From Jaapia argillacea MUCL 33604 (taxonomy: Eukaryota > Basidiomycota > Agaricomycetes > Jaapiales > Jaapiaceae), in the NCBI GenBank assembly GCA_000697665.1, contig KL197711.1:241182-305181 (forward strand): a DNA stretch of 64,000 nt. The letters are read 5' to 3'. The notes under the pieces were generated by a model. That model saw only the letters and a program-made list of their open reading frames with translations. It made no database searches and had not been told where the DNA came from. Position numbers and translations under genes: made by a program. Positions 24,195 to 34,742 of the stretch are shown here, piece by piece (within the stretch, counting starts at the first letter, position 1; each line of letters begins with the position of its first letter).

Positions 24195-27100
24195 ATGATA
24201 GGATCTGTGGTAGAACGTTCGACTGGCTCTGGAACTCACTCCGCACCTCGTAATGGCGGATCTGGAAAGACTGGCTTTCCCAGCGTACAACATCGTTCGA
24301 AAAGCGCCTTCGCTCGAGGTAGGGAAGAGCTGAAACGGAAGGGCACCGACCGACCAACGGAAGTCCCAATCGTGAAACCATCGCAAGCTATTGGACAGGG
24401 AGGTGGTGAGGGAAATGTTACTGGTAAAGTACCACCTCAACCTGCCAGTGAAGAGGATTGGAGGAGACAGATTGACGAAGAGAACAAGAAGCGGGTGGAG
24501 AGCATGACGGACGAGGAGAGGGAACAGGAGAGACAAGACATCTTGGAAAAGTTTGGGTCAGGTGTAGGCGATATCCTAAGGAAGGCAAGGGAGGCAAGGG
24601 AAAGAAAATCTCGAGAAACGGAGGCAACGCCGGAAGCTGGACCTTCATCGACGATTGGGTTAGCGCCCAAAGTATCGGATCCCATTGCTCCCTCCAGTGA
24701 GAACACACCTGAAGGTGGAGCTGTTGAAGGTACGCTTCTCCCTTATGAGGACTTGTATCTACAACATTTCAGGATCTCAGATTCCCTCAGTGCCGTGAAG
24801 GCTGCACTACAGCGGGCGCCTCTCGAACTGAGACATCCCCGAGCAGTCCACTCCATTCTGTCCCCCGTCTCCCCATCTACTCCACGATCGGCTCTTTCCA
24901 GGCCCAATACCCGACCATCCAGCCGAGCTGACCGGAGATTGCGTTTTGCGGATGTGACTCCTCAAGACGTCTATGTCTACGAGTCTGCGCCGCCTTCGCC
25001 GAAGAAGAGGCCTCTCGCGCTTCTGGCTCCAACCGATGCTGATCAATCTGGGGGAGATATAGTATCTCTTGGACAATGGAAGCCGAGGACTCCATTGCAA
25101 GCTTCAACTATCCCAGTGCCAGACCAAGAGATGGTCGATACTGAAGTAGACACCAATCCACCGTCGGAAGACCCAGAAGAAGGGACACCAGAAGATATTC
25201 GTAGGCGATTCTTTCCTGGTGTCGCACCTCACGACCCTTCTTTGGAATGGATCGAATCCAGTGCAGAAGTAGACCCAGCTTCGTTGCCGTCAACCTCGTC
25301 GAACGCTCTTCGCTTCGATCTAACTGGTACTCCAATACCCCCAGAGCTTTCTTCTACCCTCCCGACACACCTTGGGCTCCATCATCATGCTGAAGGATCA
25401 CACGCTGGATACACTTTGGATGACATATTTTTACTTTCGCGGTCCACTGTCCCTGCACAGAGGGCTTCCATGCTTGGTTTGTTGGCGCGGATCGCCCGTA
25501 AGCTAGGGAAGGGAAGGCGAGCCGCTCACCGAGATGAGGGTATCAAGGAACTTTTTGGTCAAGAAACCGAGTTGAGAAAGAGAATCGTTGCTTCAGGTGC
25601 TGAGGCGATCGGGGAACGGGGAAGTGTTGGGGCAATGGCTGTCGAGATTTTTTGGGAGTGTATTGTTGGATGGGATGACAACTTAGCCGACATCGAGGGG
25701 GTTGAATTCTCGGAAAGCCTTTCAGAAGGATCTGAGGGTCCGGTTACAAGTGATGCCTTACCCTCCTTGCCGCTCGACTATCTCCTCCCTCAGATTTCCG
25801 ATGCCATTGGCCTCGCAGCCCTACCCTCTGCCTTTCTCTCACAATTGGTGGATATTCTCCATCGGCTTGCACAGAACTCGAACGACATGGCGGAGAGTAT
25901 TCTTGGCACTGCCGACCTCATCCCAAATATTATCCGAACTTTCATTGCCACCCCTCTGCCGCCAAGTGAATCGTCACCCCTACCCAATCCATCAGCAATT
26001 CAGCTGCTAACGACTCTGGCACTGGCTTCCCGTTCGAATGCGTCAGCACTCCTCGAACCAGCAGACGTTCTTTTACGATTTATTGCCACGTCACCATCAT
26101 CGTCGCCATTCCCACATCCCCTCGCGACGTCGCTGCTGGCATCGTCTCTGGAATTTTACGCTGTCCTGGCTTCGTACGGATTGTATTCGCACATTGTGAC
26201 CACAGCCTGGGAGCCCTTTGCTCGCATGTCTGTCTTCATTCAATCCAGCGAGTGTAAGTCAAGTCGCTTGATACAAGCATGGGCAAGTTTGCTGGAAGCT
26301 TGGATGGTGTGCGCCGCAGATCCGCACGAGACAACTCCCAGTCACGATATATTGTGGAGTCAGGTCGTCGGCTGGGCTTGGGCCACAGAAGTGTCAGGTC
26401 TACAATCGAGGTCAATCGAGCTGTCGGTGCATGGTGGTAGCGAAAGAAGGAATTGGGAGGTGTGGGCTTCACTGTGGAGGGCGGAAGCGGCCTTTTTAGA
26501 AGGAGCCCGTCTGAATGGTGTGAGAGGTGGGGAAGAAGAGAGGCTAGCAGCAGTGGGAACTTTGAAGGATCGATTCAACGATGGATTCGAAGGTCAAGTA
26601 TTGCTGGGGTCACTACAGTCCTTCAATACTGCTCTTCACCAACAGACGTCTTACGTGGACTGGGATGTCGACATACATCAACTGAAGACCCTTGCATCTC
26701 TGGGCACCACAATTGCGTCTGCGCTACGCCTTTGGCTCGCTTGCACACCCCCGTCATCGAATGGACCCCTTACATCCCCTCCATTCCCACTTCCTTTCGC
26801 ACTACTTGCTGACATGTCTGCTGAAATCGCTAAGCATCCGATATGGTCTGCGATCTATGGAGAAAACGCGCCGCCATATGCCCACTTATATTGCCGGCCT
26901 CTGGCGACGCTCCTCCTGTGCTATTTACGAGTTTCGCGGAGGATGCCTGCCACAGGTCAAGATCTTTGGCTCGCACAGGCCTTTACCGTTCTTCAGCGGT
27001 TGCTACCTGGTGACGAGGCAGGGGGTCGACGTGTCCTAAAGGAGGTGGCGAAGTTGATTACCCCCGAGTTCTTTAGGTCGAGGAGTTGGAATATTCCGCC

Positions 27101-28253
27101 CGTCATCTGGGACAAAGGAGGTATGGATATAATCCTTCCATTCCTTCTACATTCAATTGCGCCCTCGGAGAAGGACCATATCGGACCATTTTGGGCGACT
27201 CCTCGCTCCATTTCCCAGGTTTCCACGCAACGATTACCCTCAGCCTCCGCAATCCGAAGTCGCAAGGGCAGCTTGTATGGTCTTCCTCTGTCACCAGATT
27301 GGTGTTTGTCACCCCTTGACCATTTGCTTCGATCGGGGAGCTCTCCCGTATTCAAGAAGTTACCTTCGTCTTGGGATGCGTCGGAGACTGAGGTCGCGCG
27401 GGTCACCCTCCTGTTCACCCGCGTAGTTCGGGAAGTTTTGATCCGTCAAAGGCTGCTTCAGTTCTCGATGAACCGAGAGGAGACCATATTTGGCTGCATG
27501 AAGGTTTTCATGCTTGAGCACGAACAACCTCAGAACGATTCGTCTGAAGAGGTCTTCCGGGATGTCATCGTGACCGCATTTATGAACGATCTTCTCGACC
27601 CGTTTACACTATCTGCTTCCTCTCCAATCCCGATCCAAAGCAACCTGGAGGCTGTTGCTGTTCGATTCTTGGGACCTTCCACGCCATTCTTCCAGTACTA
27701 CACCGATTTCATCGCCTTGTATGATTCAATCTCCTTCTCTCACCCGCTCTTCGCCGCACTCCTGTTGCCACCGTTATCGATGCGATATGCGCTGGACTAT
27801 CGCAAACACTTTTGGGGCGACTTCAGCCACGTGCTAAAGACCGTTCGCATTCCTGTTGATCGTGCGATAACGGGTGATGTTCGAGAGTATCTCTGGCCAA
27901 TCGAGAGCGACTCTCAGGTGATAGGTTCTTACTTGGGAGCTGTTCTGAAGGGATCGCTGCAGGGTTTTGTTCGGTGGATCGCCATCCATCACCTCGCATG
28001 TAACATTTGGCCTGATTTGCGAGGGAACCACGAAGGGGAAGAAAGGGCAGTCAAATTGTTGCGTGCAGTTGGGGATCAGGGAGACATTCAAACTGTCAGA
28101 GAGGTTGTATTTTATCAACAGGTATCGGAAGGCCCTGCTTTAATCCCTCCTCACTGTTTCGAGGCAGATGTTGATTCGAGGAAAGTTCGAGAAGAGTGGG
28201 TAGGTCGTGTGGAAGGCGACCTTGCCAAGGTGCTTACATTACTACGGTCTTGA
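24195..28253 (+). CDS. RPAP1-like RNA polymerase II-associated protein
   Basis: One uninterrupted frame of 1352 codons; the ATG at 24195 follows an in-frame stop. RPAP1 helps assemble and import RNA polymerase II and links it to chaperones. The N-terminal part has the motif RSKSAFARGREE. A charged helical stretch follows (about 85-125, EEDWRRQIDEENKKRVESMT..EEREQERQDILEKFG) that fits the RPAP1 N-terminal domain. Near residue 370 LRFDLTGTPIPPE begins the conserved RPAP1 C-terminal region, ahead of GYTLDDIFLLSRSTVPAQRASMLG. The rest is Leu/Ala-rich helical repeats to the end, as in the family. It is intron-free, unlike its neighbours, and lies between FB2 (same strand) and FB3 (opposite strand). 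It is expected to be an essential housekeeping gene. Confidence 0.85.
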   Translation: MIGSVVERSTGSGTHSAPRNGGSGKTGFPSVQHRSKSAFARGREELKRKGTDRPTEVPIVKPSQAIGQGGGEGNVTGKVPPQPASEEDWRRQIDEENKKRVESMTDEEREQERQDILEKFGSGVGDILRKAREARERKSRETEATPEAGPSSTIGLAPKVSDPIAPSSENTPEGGAVEGTLLPYEDLYLQHFRISDSLSAVKAALQRAPLELRHPRAVHSILSPVSPSTPRSALSRPNTRPSSRADRRLRFADVTPQDVYVYESAPPSPKKRPLALLAPTDADQSGGDIVSLGQWKPRTPLQASTIPVPDQEMVDTEVDTNPPSEDPEEGTPEDIRRRFFPGVAPHDPSLEWIESSAEVDPASLPSTSSNALRFDLTGTPIPPELSSTLPTHLGLHHHAEGSHAGYTLDDIFLLSRSTVPAQRASMLGLLARIARKLGKGRRAAHRDEGIKELFGQETELRKRIVASGAEAIGERGSVGAMAVEIFWECIVGWDDNLADIEGVEFSESLSEGSEGPVTSDALPSLPLDYLLPQISDAIGLAALPSAFLSQLVDILHRLAQNSNDMAESILGTADLIPNIIRTFIATPLPPSESSPLPNPSAIQLLTTLALASRSNASALLEPADVLLRFIATSPSSSPFPHPLATSLLASSLEFYAVLASYGLYSHIVTTAWEPFARMSVFIQSSECKSSRLIQAWASLLEAWMVCAADPHETTPSHDILWSQVVGWAWATEVSGLQSRSIELSVHGGSERRNWEVWASLWRAEAAFLEGARLNGVRGGEEERLAAVGTLKDRFNDGFEGQVLLGSLQSFNTALHQQTSYVDWDVDIHQLKTLASLGTTIASALRLWLACTPPSSNGPLTSPPFPLPFALLADMSAEIAKHPIWSAIYGENAPPYAHLYCRPLATLLLCYLRVSRRMPATGQDLWLAQAFTVLQRLLPGDEAGGRRVLKEVAKLITPEFFRSRSWNIPPVIWDKGGMDIILPFLLHSIAPSEKDHIGPFWATPRSISQVSTQRLPSASAIRSRKGSLYGLPLSPDWCLSPLDHLLRSGSSPVFKKLPSSWDASETEVARVTLLFTRVVREVLIRQRLLQFSMNREETIFGCMKVFMLEHEQPQNDSSEEVFRDVIVTAFMNDLLDPFTLSASSPIPIQSNLEAVAVRFLGPSTPFFQYYTDFIALYDSISFSHPLFAALLLPPLSMRYALDYRKHFWGDFSHVLKTVRIPVDRAITGDVREYLWPIESDSQVIGSYLGAVLKGSLQGFVRWIAIHHLACNIWPDLRGNHEGEERAVKLLRAVGDQGDIQTVREVVFYQQVSEGPALIPPHCFEADVDSRKVREEWVGRVEGDLAKVLTLLRS

Positions 28254-28370
28254 ACTAGTCGCGTTCCGGGCATACAATTTGTAGCTTACTTCATGGTGTA
28301 TCCATGCAAAGGACCAAAGTTACAGGGCTAACGTTACAACATAGACGGGGAGTCGTCAATTACTGAGATA

Positions 28371-29570
28371 TCAGAAAGCCGGAGCGTCAATGGAAAGAAA
28401 TCCGTCGGCAGTCGTACGAGTTTTTTCAACCCAACAGCCCAAACCACCCTCCAACCGGTCTAACCAAAGTGCTTTCGCGTCCGCGACGCAATCATCAATG
28501 TCACCCCAAATGACTGGCTTCAAGAGGATAATGTCCTCTTCTCGGTGCCGGTGCAACAACGCAGGCACCCCCGATAACGCATGGCGATAGATATCATACG
28601 CAAGAAGGGAGCTGAAGTGAGCTGGTGGCCTCGGTTGCACGAGGACGCGCTGAAGTGACGGGTGTCGTAAAGACGTTGGGATAGGATGTGGTTTGTCGAT
28701 ATCGTGAGGTAGACCGAGGATGGCCTTTAGCGGACGAGGAAGGTGGATACCATCCTCCAATCCCGACAATCGAAGGTGAGTGAGGGATGGGCAAGCCGAT
28801 GCGATTTCGGGAATCTGCGATTCATGAAAGTATCGACCCGCAAGGTGTAATCTTCGGAGAGATGGGTACGGCAGGGTTGGTGTAATGTATGTGGTTTGGT
28901 CGCCCCAGATGCTGTACACCGTCAATTCGGTCAGGACGGGTAGGGGAATTGCGGGGAGGACGGAGCCTCGAGACTGAGGCATGACCATGGTGAGAGTTTC
29001 AAGGCTGTGGCCAACAATGCGGAAGATGCGAGTGACCGCTTGTTGGATACGTTCTGACGATAGACGTGCAGAAGACAACCTCTTCATCTGCTCCTTATCC
29101 CATCCTTCGCCTATCAATGGATCGAATGGATGAGATACTGAATACTTGTGGAATGAAAACGTCTCACCGCCATGACTAGGGGTCTCTACATACGATTGAC
29201 GGCGTCGGAAACGGCCACGAATGTTAGGCCATCCAGGGTTGGACGATGTACGAGCTTCCCGTGGGGTCTCCGATCGCGAAGGATCACAATACGATAGAAA
29301 CAGGTGGCGAACGTGATGAGGATGTGCGCTGGCCCCCTCTAATACTGCGGCCAAAGCCCTGACCTGTGCCAATCCTGAGACTGCAATGGACTGGAATCTG
29401 ACAGTCTCTGAGGCGTTTCGAATGTACTTTGATACTAGAGACAGTGATCTACCCGTATATCCTCCGTCCATGCACGCTAAAGTGAAGATTTCCTCGCATA
29501 TTTCAGGAGGACAGCGGTCAAGAGCGTGAACGGTATTCAGCCGAGTAGGTTTGTTTCGGAAAAGACCCAT
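28371..29570 (-). CDS. F-box-like protein, array copy FB3
   Basis: An open frame of 399 codons on the minus strand. At 29167-29111 there is a GTGAGA..GATAG segment of 57 nt at the position of the FB2 intron. It is a multiple of three without stops, so the spliced form would have 380 residues and the unspliced 399. The F-box is CPPEICEEIFTLACMDGGY (about residues 20-38). The middle shows ETLTMVMPQSRG, YPSLRRLHLAGRYF and CPSLTHLRLSGLED, and the end AKALWLDRLEGGLGCW. It is the only array copy on the minus strand, convergent to RPAP1 and divergent from FB4. Its role is as for the family: probable SCF substrate adaptor. Confidence 0.78.
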   Translation of the reverse strand: MGLFRNKPTRLNTVHALDRCPPEICEEIFTLACMDGGYTGRSLSLVSKYIRNASETVRFQSIAVSGLAQVRALAAVLEGASAHPHHVRHLFLSYCDPSRSETPREARTSSNPGWPNIRGRFRRRQSYVETPSHGGETFSFHKYSVSHPFDPLIGEGWDKEQMKRLSSARLSSERIQQAVTRIFRIVGHSLETLTMVMPQSRGSVLPAIPLPVLTELTVYSIWGDQTTYITPTLPYPSLRRLHLAGRYFHESQIPEIASACPSLTHLRLSGLEDGIHLPRPLKAILGLPHDIDKPHPIPTSLRHPSLQRVLVQPRPPAHFSSLLAYDIYRHALSGVPALLHRHREEDIILLKPVIWGDIDDCVADAKALWLDRLEGGLGCWVEKTRTTADGFLSIDAPAF

Positions 29571-30113
29571 ATAATGAGACTGGTAGTTCGACCGAACGGT
29601 AAGATTGAAAAGCGAGAGGAATCGGGCCAGGAGAAAGAGGTCAAGTTATGAATAACTGGTGTCAATCCATATGACAAAGGGTTCTATCACGGCTGCGGCT
29701 TTTCTGCTGTCGAGCCTTTGGCCTTAATGCCTCAAAGTCAGGGAGATGTAGTTATTCTGGCCAGTATGCTGCGCATTTTGGCGAGGAATGGACGAGGAAA
29801 AGGGTAGATTAGCCTTGAATTAGCCATGAGATTCCAGATGAATAGCACAGAACTGGGACAAACCGACGGGACGGTGAACGAGATATTGGTCCGTCTGTGT
29901 GCGGGCACTGTGGTCCGGGGAATGGAAACCGTTTACCGGAGACCTTGTGGACCGATGAGACCGGTTTCGTTCCGTATTTGGACCTGAACTTCAACTCGCT
30001 CGAAAGGTTGAACTTGCATCAGACCAGCCGACTACATACTGTAGGACCACACCAGCTCATTCCTACGATCTTTGTTGCGATATCCTTCACTGCGACATTG
30101 AACTAGTCCAAGC
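29571..30113. other. Divergent promoter region of FB3 and FB4
   Basis: About 540 bases between two diverging F-box genes. A 69-codon frame at 29,897-30,106 has no support as a gene. No inverted repeat was seen that would point to a simple inversion. Confidence 0.45.
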
Positions 30114-31289
30114 ATGACGCAACGGGATGTCGTTGGCGCTATCCCTCGTCGAACTCTCGAAGATTGCCCGGCCGAGATATGCGAACTCATCTTCACCTAT
30201 GCATGCGTAGACGATGGCTCCCTCGGCCGGTCGCTTTCTCTCGTATCGAGGTACATCAAAGATGTTTCTCGAACAACTCGATATCAATCGGTCTCCATTT
30301 CTGGGCTCGATGAGATGTTGTCGCTCAACACAATTCTGGAGGGCTCACCTCCCGAGTATCGGAAAGTTCGAAACCTCTTCATCCAAATACGCTTTCCGCG
30401 GAAACAAACTGTCAAACCAGCCAAGAAGTCCGGTATGGTTGTCCGGTTCTTCCGCCGCAAGTTCTTTGCTCGAAGGGGTGACCCTCCGACCTCTGCTGTC
30501 CCGCCAGCCGGTCCCCCAGGTAAGTCGCCGTCATATTCACACCAGATCATGCCTAATTATTGGTTGCCTGAAGAAGATGCGGGGGACCCGACCAGCCAAA
30601 CGGCCTCCTCGGATGGCTTGTGTCTTGCGATGCAGACATTCTGTGCTGTAGAGATTCTCAGCCAAGTAGCTTCTACCCTCCGAACTTTGACCGTTGTCAT
30701 GCCATACTCGAGAAAATACCCCCTCGCACCTGTTCCTCTGCCACACTTGACTGAGCTCACTCTCTACGGATCATGTGGCACTCATGCCTTTTGGGATTTT
30801 GCAAATGCGCACTCGCTGCCGTCCTTGCAGAGACTCCACCTTGCTGGAGGTTACGGAAGCTCGGCACAGATAGCCGAATGCCTCCAGTTTGCTCCTTCGC
30901 TCACTCATCTTCGTTTCACTTCACCCGAGCCTGGGGACGCCTTGTCTTCTTGCGCGCAAGGGGTCCTTCTATTCGCCAACCGATCAGCTCGCCCACAGGA
31001 CCAAGATACACCTGCCCCTCAACTCACACGAGTTGTCATACAGCCTATGTGCACTCCTTCCTTCATTTCGCAGTATTCTGAAGGGTTAACTGCGTTTTCA
31101 ATTGCTATGGAGATGATGGGAGGTGGGATCGACGGGATTAGCGTACCGTTCCTCAGGAATGGTGTGATTCTGAGTCCCCAGCTTTGGCATGGGCACACGG
31201 ACTCACTGGCCATCACAGCCAAGGGCTATTGGTTGTCTAGGAATGATGGTGGCTTGGGATGTTGGGACGAGGTGGATCGAGTTGTGTAG
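30114..31289 (+). CDS. F-box-like protein, array copy FB4
   Basis: An open frame of 391 codons from the ATG at 30114. At 30520-30573 lies a perfect GTAAGT donor with a GAAG end, 54 nt, in frame and stop-free; a CCTAAT branch-like motif sits inside. It is at the place where other copies have their intron, so the spliced protein of 373 residues is likely, but read-through is possible. The F-box is CPAEICELIFTYACVDDGS. The middle has RTLTVVMPYSRKYPLAP, LPSLQRLHLAGGYG and APSLTHLRFTS. The C-terminal signature is AKGYWLSRNDGGLGCW. A basic stretch (VVRFFRRKFFARR, about residue 110) is special to this copy. Confidence 0.75.
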   Translation: MTQRDVVGAIPRRTLEDCPAEICELIFTYACVDDGSLGRSLSLVSRYIKDVSRTTRYQSVSISGLDEMLSLNTILEGSPPEYRKVRNLFIQIRFPRKQTVKPAKKSGMVVRFFRRKFFARRGDPPTSAVPPAGPPGKSPSYSHQIMPNYWLPEEDAGDPTSQTASSDGLCLAMQTFCAVEILSQVASTLRTLTVVMPYSRKYPLAPVPLPHLTELTLYGSCGTHAFWDFANAHSLPSLQRLHLAGGYGSSAQIAECLQFAPSLTHLRFTSPEPGDALSSCAQGVLLFANRSARPQDQDTPAPQLTRVVIQPMCTPSFISQYSEGLTAFSIAMEMMGGGIDGISVPFLRNGVILSPQLWHGHTDSLAITAKGYWLSRNDGGLGCWDEVDRVV

Positions 31290-31436
31290 AGCACAGACTT
31301 TTCCGAATTAGGCAGGTGCTTACGATCGAAACGTGACGACATGTGTACCCATACACCACTGTCGTTACTTTAGGCGAAGGGCAACGGGCAAGACTCACGA
31401 ACCTTGATTACCTTTTCTCTATTTCTCCCACCAGTG

Positions 31437-32685
31437 ATGGAGCGGTGCCCTCCTGAGATTTGCCACAAGATCTTCAGCTTCGCCTGTAAAGACGATGGTC
31501 ACACTGGCAGGTCTCTATCCCTCGTGTCGCGATATATCCACGAGGCGTCCAAGTTATCACGGTATCACTCGGTCGTCTTGGAGGGGGTAGATCACATTCA
31601 GACTTTCGCGAATGTGCTCAAGGATACCCCACCGCAATTTCGCAGGGTTCAGCATCTGTTCATATCGTATCGGGGTCCAGCTCCGGCCCTCGTTGAGTCG
31701 GATTCTGGCGTATCTCGAACGAAGGTGTTCGGGGTTCTAACCAGCAGCAATCGTGATATTGCGGCGAATCGTAATACGGGTGCGTTCATCTATCTGACCG
31801 TTGCGCTACATGACTCTGAACATGGTTTGGCCAGGTCCATCGCTGGTAGACAACGAAACCACTGAACAGAGAGGGCGAAGTGCTAGGGCTATTATGTCCA
31901 CGAACGTAATATTGCAGGGAATTGTCTCTGTCCTGGATCTCATGGCAGATTCTCTTCAGACACTCACCATCGTCACTGTCAATCTGAGACCATTTGCTCT
32001 CACCCCCGTGCCGCTGCCAATGCTGACTGAGCTGACGCTATACGGCATTCACGACCCTGCTGCTTGGAAACTCGACCTCCATCGCGTCCCTTCACTCCGT
32101 CGACTACATATCCAGGGTATATGTTTCGGCGACGCCATCCAGCCGCTTGTCGAGCTGACACCCAACTTGACGCATCTACGAATGTCGGGATTGGAACACG
32201 CAGTATCCATATCTCGTTCCATTGGTGCTGCCTTAGCAGTCTTCCAGTCTCAGGATGAAGTACGGGAGCGCGATGTTGCCGATGCATCCAATCCTCAGAG
32301 TACTCGACCCGTTCGAAGAGTATTGGTGCAGCCCAGACCGCCTCGGCGTTTTGGATGTGGGTTTGCCTACGGTCAATATGCGTCTGCTATGACGGAGATC
32401 GAGAGAGCAGCTAGTAATGACCCTGAGAGGAGGGTTATGGTGTTGAAACCTCAAGTTTCGACGCTGATTGGAGATGAACTAGTCAAGGAAGCGAAGGGAT
32501 TCTGGTTGGACAGGGTTCAAGGCGGAGAGGGCTGTTGGCGTGAAGATGCGCCTTTGCCAATTCCTAGGGACGATACTAACTTGGGGCGAACCCGAGTACT
32601 CCCTCGTAAGTTTAACTCCTTCTGTGAGTGTTCTTCGGTGACCTCTGGTTGTCCAGGATCCAATCTTTTCATCCCCCAACTTTGA
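31437..32685 (+). CDS. F-box-like protein, array copy FB5
   Basis: Exons 31437-31779, 31835-32605 and 32657-32685 give 380 residues. Introns are 55 nt (GTGCGT..GCCAG, phase 1) and 51 nt (GTAAGT..TCCAG); the second is in frame and stop-free, so a read-through form ends at the same stop. The protein starts directly at the F-box, MERCPPEICHKIFSFACKDD. Its middle, LRPFALTPVPLPMLTELTLY followed by GIHD, groups it with FB6 and FB7 and apart from FB1-FB4. The end has AKGFWLDRVQGGEGCW. The ATG at 31437 was chosen because no earlier ATG is in frame. Confidence 0.75.
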
Positions 32686-33092
32686 GTGCAGCTTTGTGGA
32701 CGGTTTAACTTTTGACATGACAGATTGTGACGGACATTTTGGTGCAAGATGTCATTGATATCGTGTGCCTCTTTCATGATGAGACATCAGCCGTTACTAC
32801 CATAGGGTGGAGGATCTAATGGAAGGAAATTGTGAGGCGAAGTGTCAGTGAGTTTTGAGTGAGTTGAAGTCGAGAGATATTCCCACGGTTTGGCGGCGCG
32901 GAAGCCAACGTTGCAGTCAACTCGAAGTCAACTTGCAGTGCATTGCTGTGTACCGAGTCCTATGTCCTCAGAAACTCTGTCGATTCTCTGCTAACTCGAC
33001 TATAGAGAAGCATTGACAAGACTCGATTCTCAGTCATACATACCAAGACGCTCTTTTCATCCCTATTGCCCAACAGATTCATTCAATTCAAC
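32686..33092. other. Spacer between FB5 and FB6
   Basis: About 400 bases, no gene. The last 90 bases resemble the sequence just before FB7 (pyrimidine-rich, with CTTTTCATCC and ATTCA.. elements), consistent with a duplicated promoter. Confidence 0.45.
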
Positions 33093-34139
33093 ATGGACCG
33101 ATGTCCTCCCGAGATTTGGTTGAACATATTCAACCTGGCTTGCGACGATGGTGGTTACACAGGTTGTTCACTATCTTTAGTGTCACGTTGCATGTACACC
33201 CTTTCAAAGCTGGTGCGATACCGCTCAGTTGCGTTGCATGGACTCCGTCGCATGCGTTCGTTCGCTACGGTCATGGAGGGAACCCCACTTGAACTGCGTC
33301 GAGTTCGCCAATTATACATTTCTTTCCGTGATCCTCCTCTGAAGACTATCACGGGAAGCGACAAACCAGTTGGTGAGCTCCGCTTTATCTTTTGTTAGCA
33401 ATGTTTCGAGCACTTACGTGCGTCTTCATTACGAGACTTAGAGGAGTCGCAACAAAGGACGACCGATGCATGGAAGTGCGCTGAGGCGATTTACCAGATT
33501 CTACCCAGCGTGCTCTCCGCGGTAGCGCACTCCCTGGAAAGTCTTACCCTCGTCACTTGTGATGATCGGCCATTCGCTCTCAGCCCTATTCCTCTACCCA
33601 ACATCCTAGAGTTGACCATCTACGGTATCCATGAGGTCTCCGCATGGGAGTCGGATCCAGTATCCCTCCACCCACTACCTACACTTCGTAGACTTCACCT
33701 GGAAGGACGCACCCGTGATGCCGTCGTCACCCTCGTAGACCTCGCTCCGAACTTGACCCATATCCAGTTATCAAGCATAGAGCAGGGCTCATCGATACGC
33801 GCCGTCATTAAACAATTTCATTCCCGCGACGTTGCTGATCATGGGAATCTGTCTCTATCGACAACACGACCCAGTGCTCGAAGGATCCTTCTACAACCGC
33901 GAACACCACGAACTTTTGGCTGTGGCCTCGCCTATTCGCACCATTTCAGAAGGATGAGGGATTTGATGGATGCGGCTAGCTCAGACCCATTCGGGATTGT
34001 GACAGTGTTGGAATCTAAGCGGGACCCTGGGATGGGTGAAGAATTGGACCAAGAGGCCAAAGATTTTTGGCTCGACAGAATCGATGGTGGTCAGGGCTGT
34101 TGGAAGGAACCCGAAATATCGCAACATGGTGCTAAATAA
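33093..34139 (+). CDS. F-box-like protein, array copy FB6
   Basis: Exons 33093-33372 (280 nt) and 33442-34139, intron 69 nt (GTGAGC..ACTTAG, phase 1), give 325 residues. It is a close sister of FB7: same first-exon length, same intron length and very similar bases throughout. The F-box is CPPEIWLNIFNLACDDGGY, directly at the start, and the basic Arg motif of other copies (TGRSLSL) reads TGCSLSL. The end has AKDFWLDRIDGGQGCW. Compared with FB7, small changes just before the stop (GCTAAATAAG instead of GCCTTAAATG) end the frame early, while a similar GTATGT..GATCAG intron remnant is still visible downstream (about 34,154-34,209). Confidence 0.75.
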
Positions 34140-34742
34140 GCAATTCTTTTTCTGGTATGTTGCTTTCCGAGGGCGATATTACTCTTCCGCTGACCCTAGT
34201 TTCGATCAGGAAGCCTTCTCACATATTTCTCGCCTCGCACCCGAGGCTTCTGCACTTTGTTGTACCGTTGATGCAGTTCGCATATGATTTTGCCATTTTC
34301 TTGTCTTCATGAACCCCTCTCAAGTTCTTCGAGCCCTTTATTCCTCCCTCGAGTTTTCGAGTGGTGCAGTTTACCCCCAATGTCTGCGTGGTTCTTGCAT
34401 CATATATCGATTGTTAGCCATTCGTACCAGTGGCAACTTTTCTCGATGAATCCCAATTGGTTTGTTCAGGTGTAAACGCGGTTCCGACACGACGTTTGAC
34501 TCGAAAATTGTACATGCAAGGAAAGTCGAGGACTGGCGCTTAGCGGTCACGCCCCGGGCCGGAGGGCCTTGCTGTGTGAAGTGCGGTGGACGGCGGTTTG
34601 GACTTGCGTTGCTTCTGCATGCATCCGAGCCTTGTGTAACTTGGTCGATTGACAACTTCTAGAAGACCCGATTCTTCGCTGTATATAGCCCAACGCTACT
34701 TTTCATCCTTCTTAGTACTCAACACTCTCATTCAGCTACGAC
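34140..34742. other. Spacer between FB6 and FB7
   Basis: About 600 bases. The first 80 bases match the 3' flank of FB7, including a relic terminal intron. The last part holds TATATA (near 34,681) and a pyrimidine-rich leader like that of FB6. No gene is seen. Confidence 0.45.
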